64,000 nucleotides of DNA from Dryomyza anilis. Taxonomy: Eukaryota > Arthropoda > Insecta > Diptera > Dryomyzidae. The stretch covers positions 98,081,700 through 98,145,699 of the forward strand of contig OX638130.1 of the NCBI GenBank assembly GCA_951804985.1, given 5' to 3'. The position numbers were made by a program, and so were the translations under genes. Positions 48,681-60,705 of this stretch are shown piece after piece. The notes under the pieces were generated by a model. That model was not told the DNA's origin and ran no database searches. It saw nothing but the letters and a program-made list of their open reading frames with translations. The number at the start of each line of letters is the position of its first letter. The stretch's first letter is position 1.

Positions 48681-50385
48681 TTAGAGGATTTTGAAAATCG
48701 TAAGAAGATTACTAATTTTTTTGGATTTTTGAAAACAGATTCCCCACATGTTTTGGGTATGGCATGGTAATGTGCAGCTTTTGATACAGATCCCCCCACT
48801 ATTTGTCGGTTTGAAATCATTCGGTAAGCTTGGTATGTTTCAAAACTGCCCTGACTCAGTCCCAAAATTTTATTATTTGTTAATATATGAAATTAGCTAA
48901 AAATGTTCTGTTTAGTAATGAAGAGATATGCTAAATCTTTGGGTTGTTCTGGTGATCTCTTTTATTATTATTATTTTTTTTTTTTTTTGAAAAATTTGTA
49001 TTAATGTAAAATGTTGCTTCATAACAATTATTCTCCAACAAAATTTTATGGAAGTATTTTTTAGAATTGCATATAAAATTTATTTTTTGTAAAATTAAGG
49101 TTTATTTTTTGAAAAAATAATAAAATATATATTTTTATATCAATAAGAAATTTTATTTGTTTTTTTTATTGTTTTTTTTTTTTGTTAAAAATTATTTAAA
49201 AAAATATTGTTTTTAAATTTTCAAAAAAAATAAACATAATTTTCCAATATATTAAATAATGCATAAAAAATAATAATAAAAAAAAAAATTAAAAATAAAA
49301 AAAAGAAAATTATGCTCAAAAGTAAAAGTAATTTTTTATATTTTCCTCCTCAATGTCAAATATTTTATTCTTCAAACGTTTCGCATTTATGTGAAACTAG
49401 CTGTATGCGTGACACTGTGTTAACATGTCTTTTGTAGTGGTATTCCGTATGTATGCGTCGGAAAATCTCAGCTGTTTTAATTTTGAGATTTTCGACATTT
49501 GAGATGCGTACGTACTTTTATCTTTATTTTTATTGTTTTTATGATTTTTTCACTTTTTCGTTTTTTTTTCATTTCTATTTTTTTATTATTATTTTTCTTT
49601 TTTTTATTATTATATATTTTTTTTATTATTTTTTTTTTTCGTTTTATTCCCTTTGTATGTTATTTCATTATGTGGCAAATGTCAAAATGACATTCTCGCA
49701 TTTTACGCACGCACATTTATGACACAAAATGTCTTAGTAAGCGTGCCTTTTATATCTGTGCGTGTGTGTGTGTGTGTGTTTCTGTGTCTGTGCCTGTGTT
49801 TGCATGTTGTTGTTATTGTTGTTGTTGCGGTATTCACTTTTGACATTCAACAGGCTTTGAAATTTTCCCTTTTACAACCTTTTAACTTTACTCAACACAT
49901 AAACCATATGGCATACAAACGCACACATGCAACACAACACTCATACTGGCGAAAATTGACATCACTGTGACTGTGACTCTCACTCTGCCTCTTACTCTGT
50001 CAAGAAAACAATAAAAATCTACTCACGCAGTCACCGTACTACCTCCCGATCCTTTCATATTTTTGTCTGCGTGCGCAAATTCTCCAACGTATTCAGTATT
50101 ATGTTGGATATAAAAATAAAATGGATTTACGTTATGCGTTGCTTCATTGTATTGCCATCTACCACTTCATCTTTATCATATTTTTCATATAACACATTTT
50201 ATTTTGCAGTTACCAGAAAAAGCGAATTTTATTTTCCTAATAATCACAAGTATTTGTATATTTTCTATAGTGTTTTTTTTTTTATATATAACTTGCTCAT
50301 GAAGTTCATAAGCAGTAATTTGAAAAATATATCTTAAAATTTGTAGTTTATTCTGAAGTTTATTCTACAGTTTATTTAATATTTG
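48681..50385. other. AT-rich spacer with T-runs and a (GT)n tract
   Basis: Long T- and A-runs at 48965-49310 and 49520-49640, and (GT)n near 49759-49780. ORFs at 49453-49970 and 50071-50337 are F/Y/I-rich or span the GT tract; none is recognisable. Confidence 0.5.
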
Positions 50386-50391
50386 TATCTT

Positions 50392-50676
50392 CGTTGGACT
50401 GCGTGCCGAAAGGTCCCCGCTTCAAGTCTGGACTGTGGCTAACAACATCTTTTCATAGAAACATTTTTCTATACCGCGCTACCTCTCGTCAGTAAATGGC
50501 AAACCTACGAGAGTAAAACCATTGCCTATGAAAAGCTCTCACCCGCCGTTCGGATTCGGCAATAAACTGTAGGTCCCACCACTTTGAGTACAAATATAAC
50601 ACGCACAGCTCAAAATGATGAGAGAGCTCGGCCGAAGTTCTGTACAGGACTGTAGCGCCAAACTATTATTATTATT
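50392..50676 (+). mobile_element. tRNA-derived SINE (family 1), 5'-truncated copy
   Basis: Plus-strand relative of 7652-7945. It starts at CGTTGGACTGCG, inside the tRNA-like head, so box A is missing while the box B region (CGCTTCAAGTCTGG) remains. The body is collinear (GGCAATAAACTGTAGGTCCC, CACCACTTTGAGTACA), but an internal segment around 50590-50640 is different or longer than in copy 1. It ends GCCAAACTATTATTATTATT, the same (ATT)n tail. A short possible duplication, TATCTT, occurs at 50386-50391 and 50677-50682. 5' truncation is the usual product of incomplete reverse transcription. Confidence 0.87.
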
Positions 50677-51096
50677 TATCTTTAGAATATGAAATACAAA
50701 TGGTAATTTCCAAAATAAATATTTATAAAGGAATTGTTTCGTAAGGGAATTAGTTTGTGAAAGTTCTACAGGATAGATTATCTGAAAACTATATCTTTGG
50801 AATGATTATAGTTATTTTTTTTTTTTTTTAAATTAGAAGTACAATATCACGTTCCAGTCTTCAAAATGAAAATTAGTCTTTGAGAAGTATTATATTTCGA
50901 AATTTAAATTATCTCGGGAAAACCTTGTCCACTAAACAATTCCTTTGCATGAATTGTCATGGATTATTCCTTCCCAATGAATTGTCTCGGGAAAAATTAG
51001 CCTTGGTTAAGAATTTGGTTCATATCACGTAGGCAATGTCTCGAAAAATAATTCTCGAAACAGCTAGTTTTTGAAAGAATTGTCTCGGTTAACAAT

Positions 51097-52384
51097 TAAA
51101 GGGTTTTTCAAATGGGACGCTACAAAAGTAGAGCGACAAGGACAGCAAACGACGCCATATTCCTTGCCGCTCTTTTGACATTTCTCTTCAGTAAGGTTTG
51201 CCATTTAATGATGGTCGAAATTATTAAAATTTACTACCGAAATACGGAGTCAGTGGCCTCAACGTTAGGAACGCTACATCAAATTTATGGTCGTCATAAT
51301 CGTCCTAGCAGATCAACAATTGAGCGTCTAGTGGAAAAATTTGAATCCACAGGCACAGTACAAAATGTTCCCGTGCCAGTGAGACAAAGAAGTGCCCGTA
51401 GTGTCGAGAATATTGCTACCGCTGAGGCTTCAGTTGAAGAAAGCCCAAATGTGTCCCTCACACGTCGTTCTCAAGCGTTGGGCATCTCTGTGACGTCCTT
51501 GTGACGAATTTTGCCAAAAAAATCTTGGCCTACATCCGTACAAAATCAAATTGACGCAAGAACTGAAGCCGCTTGACCACCAGAAGCGTCGTATGTTCGT
51601 GAATTGGGCTGAGCAACAACTTGAAAATGATTCGGATTTTCATCGAAAAATCATCTTCAGCGATGATGCTCATTTCTGGCTGAATGGCTTCGCCAATAAA
51701 CAAAATATGCGTTACTGGTCAGACAGCAATCCACACGTACTCCATGAGTCATCATTGCAACCCTCATTGCAAATTACGGTTTGGTGCGGTTTATGGTCCG
51801 GCGGCGTCATTGGGCCGTACTTCTTCCGTGATGATCAAGACCGGCACGTTACTGTGAATGGGTATCGCTACCGTTCAATGATAACCGAATATTTTTGGCC
51901 CCAATTGGATGATATGGACTTGGAGGACATGTGGTTCCAACAGGACGACGCCACAAGCCACACAGCGAATGCCACAATCAATTTATTAGAAACCAAGTTT
52001 GGAGAACGTGTTATCTCACGAAATGGTCCGGATCGATTGGCCGCCTCGGTTGTGCGATTTGACGCCGTTAGACTATTTCCTGTGGGGCTACGTCAAGTCT
52101 ATGGTTTATGCCAACAAGCCAGCGACGATTGATGAACTTAATACGAATATCGAACGTGAAATTGCAACAGTATCAGCCGATTTATGCTTGAAAACCGTCA
52201 AAAATTGGGTTCAGCGTCTGGACTTCTGCAAGCGTGCGCGTGGTGGCCATGCAAAAAAAAATCGAGTTCCATACATAATAGCATCGAACGTACTTTTACA
52301 GGAATAAAGAATTTCATTGATATCCAAAACCGTTTTTGTTTTATTTAAAAAACGTTTGTAGCGCTCTTATTGAGAAACCCTTTA
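51097..52384 (+). mobile_element. mariner-type transposon (DD41D, rosa-like), 1284 bp plus TA duplication
   Basis: Element 51099-52382 is flanked by TA at 51097-51098 and 52383-52384. The ends are imperfect 28-bp inverted repeats: AAGGGTTTTTCAA...CGCTACAAA at the left and its complement at the right, 22 of 28 matching. It holds a single decayed transposase gene. Size, TA target and transposase all fit Tc1/mariner. The spacing of catalytic residues (DD41D) fits the rosa group first described from Ceratitis rosa. It may be one of many copies in the genome. Confidence 0.95.
51208..52305 (+). pseudogene. Inactivated DD41D mariner transposase
   Basis: Cut-and-paste transposase that would bind the element ends and carry out TA-targeted transposition in the nucleus. 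The likely start is ATG 51208 (MMVEIIKIYY), because an upstream ATG at 51112 lies inside the terminal repeat. The first part holds an N-terminal helix-turn-helix type region (NRPSRSTIERLVEKF, then ARSVENIA). The catalytic part shows IIFSDDAHFW with D at 51662-51664, WFQQDDATSHTA with D at 51944-51946, and LCDLTPLDYFLWGYVK with the third D at 52071-52073. Allowing for one inserted base, 41 residues separate the second and third D. Breaks: a TGA at 51502-51504; a frameshift at the A7 run 51516-51522; a one-base insertion near 52024-52035; and probably another at the A9 run 52253-52261, after which the shifted frame would stop at TAA 52276-52278. The copy cannot encode an active protein. Confidence 0.95.
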
Positions 52385-53590
52385 TATCTCTCAATTCGAG
52401 ACAAATACAAAGATAAATGGATGTTTGTAAGAATCATATTTCTACATTTCCCAAATAGGCAAAATTGTGTAAAAACTCTGCCTTTTCTCCTGGAAATCTG
52501 GCAAATAATTATGCTAATTTTTTCATATTGAATCTGTTTGCATTAAATCTTTAAAATTGAATTTTCTGCAATAATAAAAAAGGGTTAAATATAATAAATT
52601 TAAAATACAAAAAAAAGTATTTTCTTTTGAGCAAGCCTTCATTTTCTGAGCAAATCTTTTATTTTATTTCACAGTTTTCAAAGTAATTGGTTAGCCCAAA
52701 ATTTTTACTAATACCTGCCAACTTCAAATTTTATATTTTCGAACATAAACAAATGGTTTTCAACATAGAAATTGAAGAAAATGCGAAACATTTTGACAAT
52801 TCGAAGCATTTGTTTCAATTTTTGAGCAAAGTCGATTTTATTAATATGACCCATTTAGTTCTAACCTATGACGTGTTTAATAATGTGGATTATCACAAAA
52901 TTATTTGAAAATCCGCAAAATGACGCACAGAGCATGTTTCTATTCGTGTTTAAGTTTTTATATGTCACATAGGGAGATGTTCATTATTATAGGAGCAGAA
53001 ACATGAAATCAATAGTATTTATACCGTTATATTCAATAATATTGAAATTATTAAATTAATGGTACTGAATTCTTCAAATACTATCAAATTCATTAGAAAA
53101 CTTTTGAATCAAACGGTTAATAAAATCAATGGTCGATTAATAGAAGCAAATTTACATAATGGGACGTTTCTTCTAAGTATAGTTATAAGATATTATGAAA
53201 TGGATAGGCAGATTTACGTCATATTTTAGAGAAGATAAAACAATAGTCAGCAGATTATAAAAACTTCGTTTTTGTCTGCTTAAAATCTTCCGAAAATAAA
53301 ATTCTAAACGAAATTTTAATAAGTACTGCAGAGTTCTTTAAAATTGAAGTACAAAGTGTCATTTTTAACAAGGAACCCGAGCCAAAAAGCGTTGCCAATA
53401 ATCAAAAAATAATATCCAACTTATGATAGTAGTCGACTTTTGACATAAATTTTTATGGAACATTTGTCAAAAAGCCGACCAATTGTTAAAGCTGTACATA
53501 ATATTTTGATTATTGTTAACGCTGAAAATGTTCGACATTTTTAGGAATATTTAGGACTTCCGGCATACACACAGAAAAATGGAATATTTT
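52385..53590. other. AT-rich spacer, nothing identified
   Basis: The 73-codon plus frame at 52687-52908 has no recognised motif. No repeats were recognised. Confidence 0.45.
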
Positions 53591-53594
53591 CGAA

Positions 53595-53813
53595 CACCCA
53601 GAAAAAAATACTATATAAATAATAGTTTTTTACTATTAAAAATATTCAATAGGATAAATTATTATTTTAATCGGAAAATACCATTAAATACTAGAAAATA
53701 CCATGACATTGCCATTGAGTTTATATGAACATTTTTAGTTTTTGTATACTATTAAATCAATAATTGTCCTATTGACCAATTTAATGGGATTTGGGGGAAT
53801 TTTTTTCCGGGTG
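53595..53813 (+). mobile_element. MITE, copy 2 (219 bp)
   Basis: Full-length partner of 10598-10807 with ends CACCCAGAAAAAAA and TTTTTTTCCGGGTG. TA follows on the right (53814-53815), but the left flank is AA, so one TA has probably mutated. Confidence 0.87.
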
Positions 53814-53889
53814 TAAGTGTATAGCAGGTTGTCAAATTTTGTAGAATTGTTATTGACAGAACCACGGCATATTTTGGGTACGGGTTCCA

Positions 53890-54680
53890 AAAATATTATC
53901 ATTTAAACTTTAAATATTCACTAAAAATTAAATAATTCAATAACAATTTTAAATTTACACTAAAAATACTAATTTTCAGCAAAACACCAATTTCAATAAA
54001 AATTCAATATTTTACTGAAAATTCAATTATTCATTAAAAATTCAATAAAAATTCTATTTTTCACTTAAAATTCAAATTTTAATACATATTAAATTGTCCC
54101 CAAAAATTTCAAATCTTCACTAAAATTTTTATTATTTTTTACTAAAAATTTAATTTTTGACTAAAAATTCAACTTTTGACTAAAATTAAATTTTTATCAA
54201 AAAATTAAATTTTCACTAAAAATTTAATTTTTCACTGAAAATTGAATTTTTCACTGAAAATTTAATTTATCACTAAAAATTTAATTCTCCACTAAAAATT
54301 TAATTTTTCACTAAAAATTGAATTTTTAAGTGTAAAATAAAATATTCCGTAAATATTCAATTTTCAACTTAAAATTCAATTTTTCAATAAAATTTCAATT
54401 TTTCACTAAAAATTCAAATTTTCACTAAAAATTCAAATTTTCACTAAAAACTAAATATTTCTCTAAAATTTCAATTTTTCACAAAAAATTTCAATTTTTC
54501 ACAAAAAATTTCAATTTTTCACAATAAATTAAATTGTTCACTAAAAATGGAATTTTTAAGTAAATATTAAAATATTCTCTAAATATTCAATTGTTCACTA
54601 AAAATTAAATTTTTCGCTAAAAATTAAATTTTTCGCTCAAATTTAAATTTTTCACAAAAAATATAAATTTTTCACTTCAA
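53890..54680 (-). repeat. 19-bp AT minisatellite, array H (inverted)
   Basis: Units near TTTCACTAAAAATTCAATT, the reverse complement of the arrays at 16-31 kb. Moderately degenerate; block AATTTTTCACAAAAAATTTC repeats around 54475-54520. Confidence 0.88.
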
Positions 54681-54689
54681 TCATATATT

Positions 54690-55935
54690 GCATACATTTT
54701 ATTTTCAGTTTTGATAAGTACTTTATTTAATAATTTTTTAATTGAAACCTCTATTTTTATTATGTTTTTGTTTTAATATTCCCAAACAGTTTTTTTTTAA
54801 ATACCCATAATTGAAAGTTTTGTGGTCATTCGCTTTCATTCACCAATTCATTCCATTGACAAAATAAAAATAGAATTATTTTAAATAGTGTAAATGATAA
54901 ACTTACCACACAGTAGCAGTTACTGGAAGTCGTTGCACTTCAAATATTTTTTAGCTCCACTTTCAAAAAAATAACTATACATTTTATTTAACAATTTTAT
55001 TACAATTAAAATTACACTGCACATCAATATAAATATTTTTGATTTAGTTTGTTGATTTTTAAAATTTTACTAATTTCTATGAATTTTAAATATTTTGTTT
55101 TTCCAAACTTATTTTTTATTTTAATTTAATTTTTTTTTATCTATAATATTTTTTTTTTAGTTTTTGTTATTTTTTTTTTTAACTTTATTTTTTTATTTAT
55201 ATTACTAGGAAACTATTTAAAAATTTTCGCACAATACTTTTCCAGCTGTTGTCTTGCTTGATGCACTGCACACAATTAATTAATATCAAAACATTCGTTT
55301 TTCTTTAAATAATGATTTATTTTTGCCCAAAAACTAGAAAACATATGTTTTAAAAATTTATATGAAACGCGCTGTACGTCCCGCCAAACCACTAAAATTC
55401 TAAATATTTTGATTAACAATAAGTGTGAGTAGCATAAATATTTTGTTAAAAATAAAATATTATATATATATATTATTCACCAGGTGCACGAGCCACAATA
55501 TTCAGCCATAAAAATGCGTAAATTTCTCATTAAATTTGAATAAAGACTAAAATTATTCAGCTCAAGGTTTATGGAATTTGTTTTCTTGAAGAATGGTTGT
55601 GGTAATGAATTGTAGATGAGTTTGTGAATGATATGGCATATTGTGGGGAATATTCCTTAAAATGTTCAGTTTACTGTGTGATGTGTAAATGTGTTAATAC
55701 TCATATTTTTTGGAAACCAAGTAGCAGGTTTTAAATTTCACATGACGACTAATTAAAATTTAAATTCAAAATTAAAATTGTTGATTTGTTTGTAGAGATA
55801 ATATATAGTTATGTGTTTTTATTCGTCAGAAATAAAAAAGAGTTATGCTACTGCTGTTCCTTTAGAAAATAAAAAAATGCATTTAACTAACATTACCCAT
55901 TATCAAGGAATATTGGTTATACAGTATATTCCATT
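54690..55935. other. AT-rich spacer, nothing identified
   Basis: Long T-runs at 55125-55200 and short TA repeats at 55460-55475. No gene or mobile element was recognised. Confidence 0.5.
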
Positions 55936-55939
55936 GCGA

Positions 55940-56162
55940 GCAATTTTGACTTTTTTTTTTTTTTTTTTTTTTGAATATCTACTAAGATCCACAGCACTCA
56001 GACAGACTATATCCATTGTACTGTGAAATCTATTCCCTACAATTTTGTGGTTAATATCACCACAAGCGCCCATGCCCAAGCCGGGATTCGAACCCGAGAC
56101 CTTCAGAATGCAAGTCCAGCGCGCTACCTCTGGACTGCTGAGGCCGGCTGCAATTTTGACTT
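55940..56162 (-). mobile_element. tRNA-derived SINE (family 2) with 13-bp TSD and poly-A tail
   Basis: GCAATTTTGACTT occurs at 55940-55952 and again at 56150-56162, an exact 13-bp target-site duplication. Between them, read on the minus strand, the element begins with a tRNA-like head (CAGCCGGCCTCAGCAGTCCA, then GAGGTAGCGCGCTGG as box A). It has a perfect consensus box B, GGTTCGAATCC, at 56094-56084, a body of about 100 bp, and a poly-A tail of about 20 residues (the T-run at 55951-55972 on the plus strand). Head and body differ from family 1. No known family name can be given. Confidence 0.93.
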
Positions 56163-56189
56163 AGTACTGGTATTTTAAATAATTAAATT

Positions 56190-56480
56190 ACCTTTCCAAT
56201 GATGTATTACATCTTTGAAACAAATGATTTTTTCCTTTTTAAAAATGTACGTAAAGTGAAAATTAACAAAAATAAAAATAAAAATTTTGACTTTGTCATC
56301 GATTTTCATAAAATTTCGTTATGGATCATCCCTTATTTTATAATTTATAATGACAGACCAATTCAGTTCAGTACTTGCTAAAAAAATCACAATGATTTTC
56401 AACCAGTAAGTAATGCTGCAGAAATAATTAAACAGTGGCGGGCAATTTCTGATTTGGTGGTTGAAATAAAAGATGATACA
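56190..56480 (-). repeat. Dispersed repeat X, third copy (minus)
   Basis: The reverse complement carries CCACTGTTTAATTATTTCTGCAG, TAACGAAATTTT.TGAAAATCGATGACAAAGTC and other phrases shared with 8100-9545 and 62.7-63.4 kb. It begins about 30 bp beyond the family 2 SINE. Confidence 0.75.
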
Positions 56481-56499
56481 AAACCCTTATTCAAATTTA

Positions 56500-58290
56500 T
56501 AAATTTACATTACAAAATAATATTAAAAAAGCAAATTAAAAAAAATATATTTATATATTTTATTTATATTTCCCACAAACATAATTCAAATTATATTCTT
56601 TTAATTATTAAAAACTATTTTTTGTTTTAAAATAATCATTAACATTAAATATTCACCACATTTAAATATAAAAAAAGTTATTTATATTTATGGAATATTT
56701 GAAATATATTTATAATAAATACAAAATATCATATAATTCATATATGATTCTTACAAACATATCACAAAAATGTCGATTAAACTTTGATAATTAATAAAAC
56801 TTGTTTTAAAATTCTCACAAAAAAATTTCTTATATTGAAAATTTTAATTAAAATTTTAACAAATAAACAAAAAAAAAAATATATTAATTTATGCTACTCT
56901 CAAACATATTTAAAAAATATCGTTTAAAATTCCAATAATTAAGAAAAAAGAATTTCTTTTATAGTATATCAAACATGAGCTGAAAACCTTTCTGACTTAA
57001 ATTTCTGACATATATTAAAATTACATATTATTTATAAATATCACTCTCAAACATATTTTAAAAATTTTCAATTATATTTACGATAAACATTAAAATAACA
57101 ATATAATAAACTTCTAACAAACATATTTATGATAATTATGTATTCCAGAGTTAATTGTTTAATAGCAAATGCTCACAAACATAAGCTGCGCAGTTTAATA
57201 AAATGTCTAACAAGTTTATACTAACGTATAACATGTACATAACATGACAAAAATATATAGTACTCAAACATATATTTAAAATACTAATTATAATCATGGG
57301 AAATAAAAAATAATCTATTTTATTTATAGTTTTCAAAAACATTAAAAACAAATGTTTATTCACAATTTATGATTTGCTAAAACATATTTAAACTTTTCAA
57401 TTATATTAACGATAAATATAATTATAATAATAATAATAAATTATATTAACGATAAACATTTCGTTTATATTCCATATACCAAAAATGCCGATAAAACTTG
57501 TGATATTTATGAACAATAAATGTATTTTTTTTTTTATAATACTCACAAACATAGAAACAAAAATGTTGTAGCACATATAAACTGATTATTTGTATATGTA
57601 AAAATTATTTGTTGTATTAAAATCCGTTTGAAAATATTATTAAATTCATATTTATTTAATTATCATTTGTATGTTTGAGAAATGTATTTATATTTGTGGC
57701 AAATATATTAATACTTTTATATATTGTTTTAATATTTACCGCTAATAACAATAATATTTGTTTGAATTTTATTTAAATATTTGAAATAAATGTTAAAATT
57801 GTTATTATTAAAATTAATAATTCAATTTCTTTAATTTTAATAAAATTTTAAAATTAATAATTATCTCAAACATATGTTAAAAATCTCAATTATATTTATG
57901 ATAAATATAAAGTAAAATATTTCATATATACTTTTCACAAACATATTTCAAAAATGTCGATTAAAATTGTGATAATAATGAAAACTAAATATTAATTGTT
58001 TTATAATTCTCACAAACATAAACCGAAATTCTAATTAGCATTTCTGGCATAGATTAATTATATAATTATGTAAAATTTATTTCTTGTAATATTTATTACA
58101 CTCTGGTAATACAATTATATACGCTTATTTAAAAAAATAATTTGTATGATTGTGAGTAATATATTTATATTTGTGGCACGTATATTTATATTTGTTATTG
58201 TTCTTTTTTAATAATTTTACTGCCACTTTAAACAATATTTCTATGAATTTGAAATAATTGATTAAAATTATTAATTAATATTTTTTTTTT
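56500..58290. repeat. Degenerate CACAAACATATTT-containing repeat region
   Basis: CTCACAAACATA or CTCAAACATATTT phrases, often followed by AAAAATGTCGATTAAA.TTTGATAAT, recur at 56573, 56752, 56901, 57046, 57174, 57264, 57945 and 58012 at irregular 90-180 bp spacing. Near 57670 and 58155 the reverse form (TGTTTGAGAAATGTATTTATATTTGTGGC) appears. It looks like an old, rearranged tandem array. No genes. Confidence 0.55.
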
Positions 58291-59881
58291 TGATTATTTT
58301 GATAAATGTATGCATTACACGAGCACTTGCATTACTAAAGCAAAACAATGTAAATCGTGTTGCCTACAAATTGCAGCCACTATACTACAACATGTTAAAC
58401 ATATCCGAACTCAATTTCTGCGATATAAAATATTTCTAAATTTATAAACAGTCTCTGCGGCGCAATCTGAGGCCGGCCCAAGAACAATAAGAAAATTTGT
58501 ATTGTTTTGAGATTTTCTGTGTGTTTTTATTATTTTTTTTTAAATTTATAATTTTATTGTTGTTTTTTTTTTCTTTGCTTTAAGGCAGACAAATATTTTG
58601 CTGTACATGAACATGCATATTTTATACGTTGAATTAAAATAATTGTTTTATTACGTTTTGTGTAATATTTTCGTTGTTCTTGTTGTTGTATTGTTCATTG
58701 TTGTTGGGATTTTCTTATTGTTGTCAGCCGCCATTAACAGACTACGAAGCACATGATTTACTTTAATATACAACAAAAACAAAAAAAAAAAAACATAAAA
58801 ACTAAAAACACAAAAATGCTATCAAAATAAAAGGCAGTCCGAACGAATTAAATATTTATGATTTTAGCGGCCAAAGTCAGGGTAACGTCACGCCGCACAG
58901 GTTGTCCCCCAAATCGTAACAAAACGAGGACCAATTTACGGACACCGTGTGAAAATGCGGTTGGCGGCCGCCGCAAAGGTTTCATTTACGCACCGTATTA
59001 GCTGAGTATGAAGGCAGCTGACAGCACCTTGTATTTAATAAATTTACTTTGGCATAACAATAACTTTATCCCAAATCTACCCAGCTAACAGTTGACCCTA
59101 TTTCAACCGTGCCATATGCCATGGTCTAAGCCAACGACGCATTAACTATTTAAGCCTCATTGGCAAAATTAACTTGTGGCTCCTCCTCCTGCTTGTGCTT
59201 TTTAGTGGGGTGCGAGCGAATTAATTAACTATGCAATATGTTGCGAATTTTTTATACTCCTTTCACACTTTTCACTCACTTTGATGTATATTTTTCTATT
59301 TTTTATTTTTACTTTTTCACATTTTGTTCACTTTTTTTATTATTTTAAATCATATTTTTAAATTTCTTAAATTTTTGTGCCCAATTAAAATTGTATTTAG
59401 TTTAAAATTTGTTTGTGTATTTTTTTATAAATTAATTTGTTCATCCGCAACACGTCATCTCATTGCAAAAGCTACGCGAAAACTGCTGGGAAATTTTCGC
59501 AGCCTGCATTAGCAATGTTCGTGAGCTTTCGGCTTGCAATGCGAACGAAGTGCCAAAGTGCTGCTCCTTGCTTCGTACGTAGTACTATTGATGCGGTTGT
59601 TGATTTTTGTGTATTGCGTGAGAGCGCATTGTTATTTTCATCGCAAGAGCGCAGCCCATTAAATTGAGCGTATGAGTTGCATTAAATTTCTAGCATGCGA
59701 TAAAAGCTTTTGGAAATTTTTATATGGTAGAAATATAACAACATTTTTTTTATATTTATGATTTTATTTTTAATTTGCTGTTTTTATATTAAAGTTATGT
59801 TTTATATTTTAGTTTTATTTATTTTATATTTATTTATTTATATATTTATTTATATATATATTTATTTATTAATTCATTAAT

Positions 59882-59928
<47 letters not shown>

Positions 59929-59985
59929 TTAATTAATTTTTTTATAAATATTTTTTTATGAATTATAGAACAACGGTTATTCAGT
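58291..59985. other. Ordinary-complexity spacer with GC-richer patch and (TTTA)n
   Basis: 58860-59220 is GC-richer than its surroundings (GGCGGCCGCCGC at 58963) and free of tandem repeats, so it is a candidate conserved non-coding or exon-bearing stretch; I see no clear frame. A (TTTA)n microsatellite lies at 59870-59930. Two plus frames at 59324-59667 overlap and are unrecognised. Confidence 0.45.
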
Positions 59986-60705
59986 AATACTGTGATACGA
60001 AAATACTGTTATACAGAAAATCTGGTATACAATACAACTTTATACAAAAACTCTTATTCGAAAAATTGTTACACAAAAAACTGTCATACATAAAACTGTT
60101 ATAAAATAAAATTGTAACTTGTTATACAGTTAAACTGTTTATAAGTAAAACTGTTATACAGTAAAACTGTTATACAGTAAAACTGTTATAAAGTAAAACT
60201 TTAACACAGTAAAACTGTAATACAGTAAAACTACAATACTGTAAAAGTGTAACACAGTAAAACTGTTATACAGTAAAACTGAAATACTGTAAAACTGTAA
60301 TACAGTTCAACTGTTATACAGTAAAATTGAAATATAGTAAAACTGTAATACAGAACAATTGATATACAGTAAAAGTGTTAGACAGTAAAACTGACCAGTT
60401 ATATAATAAAATTTTAATACACTAAAACTGTAATACAATAAAACTGTAATACGGTAAAACTGTAATACAGTAAAACTGGTATACAGTAAAACTGTTATAC
60501 AGTAAAACTATTATACAGTAAAACTGTTATAAGGCAAAACTGCTGTACAGTAAAACTGTTATGCAGTAAAACTGCTATACAGTAAAACTGCCATACATTA
60601 AAACAGAAAAACTGATATACAGTAAAACTGCTGTACATTAAACAGTAAAACTGCTATACAGTAAAACTGGTTTACAGTAAAATTGTTATAATGTAAAACT
60701 TTTTT
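59985..60705 (+). repeat. 16-bp dyad minisatellite ACAGTAAAACTGTTAT
   Basis: About 40 units, regular from 60110 to 60690. Each unit contains the exact inverted repeat ACAGT-AAA-ACTGT, so every copy can form a small hairpin. Variants (ATACAGTAAAACTGTAAT, GTAAAACTGCTATACA) are scattered. The first 110 bp are more degenerate. Confidence 0.93.

Noticed and set aside
56084..56149. Functional tRNA gene with a perfect box B
   Set aside because: Embedded in a unit with a poly-A tail and an exact 13-bp TSD. No pol III terminator directly follows the tRNA-like part.
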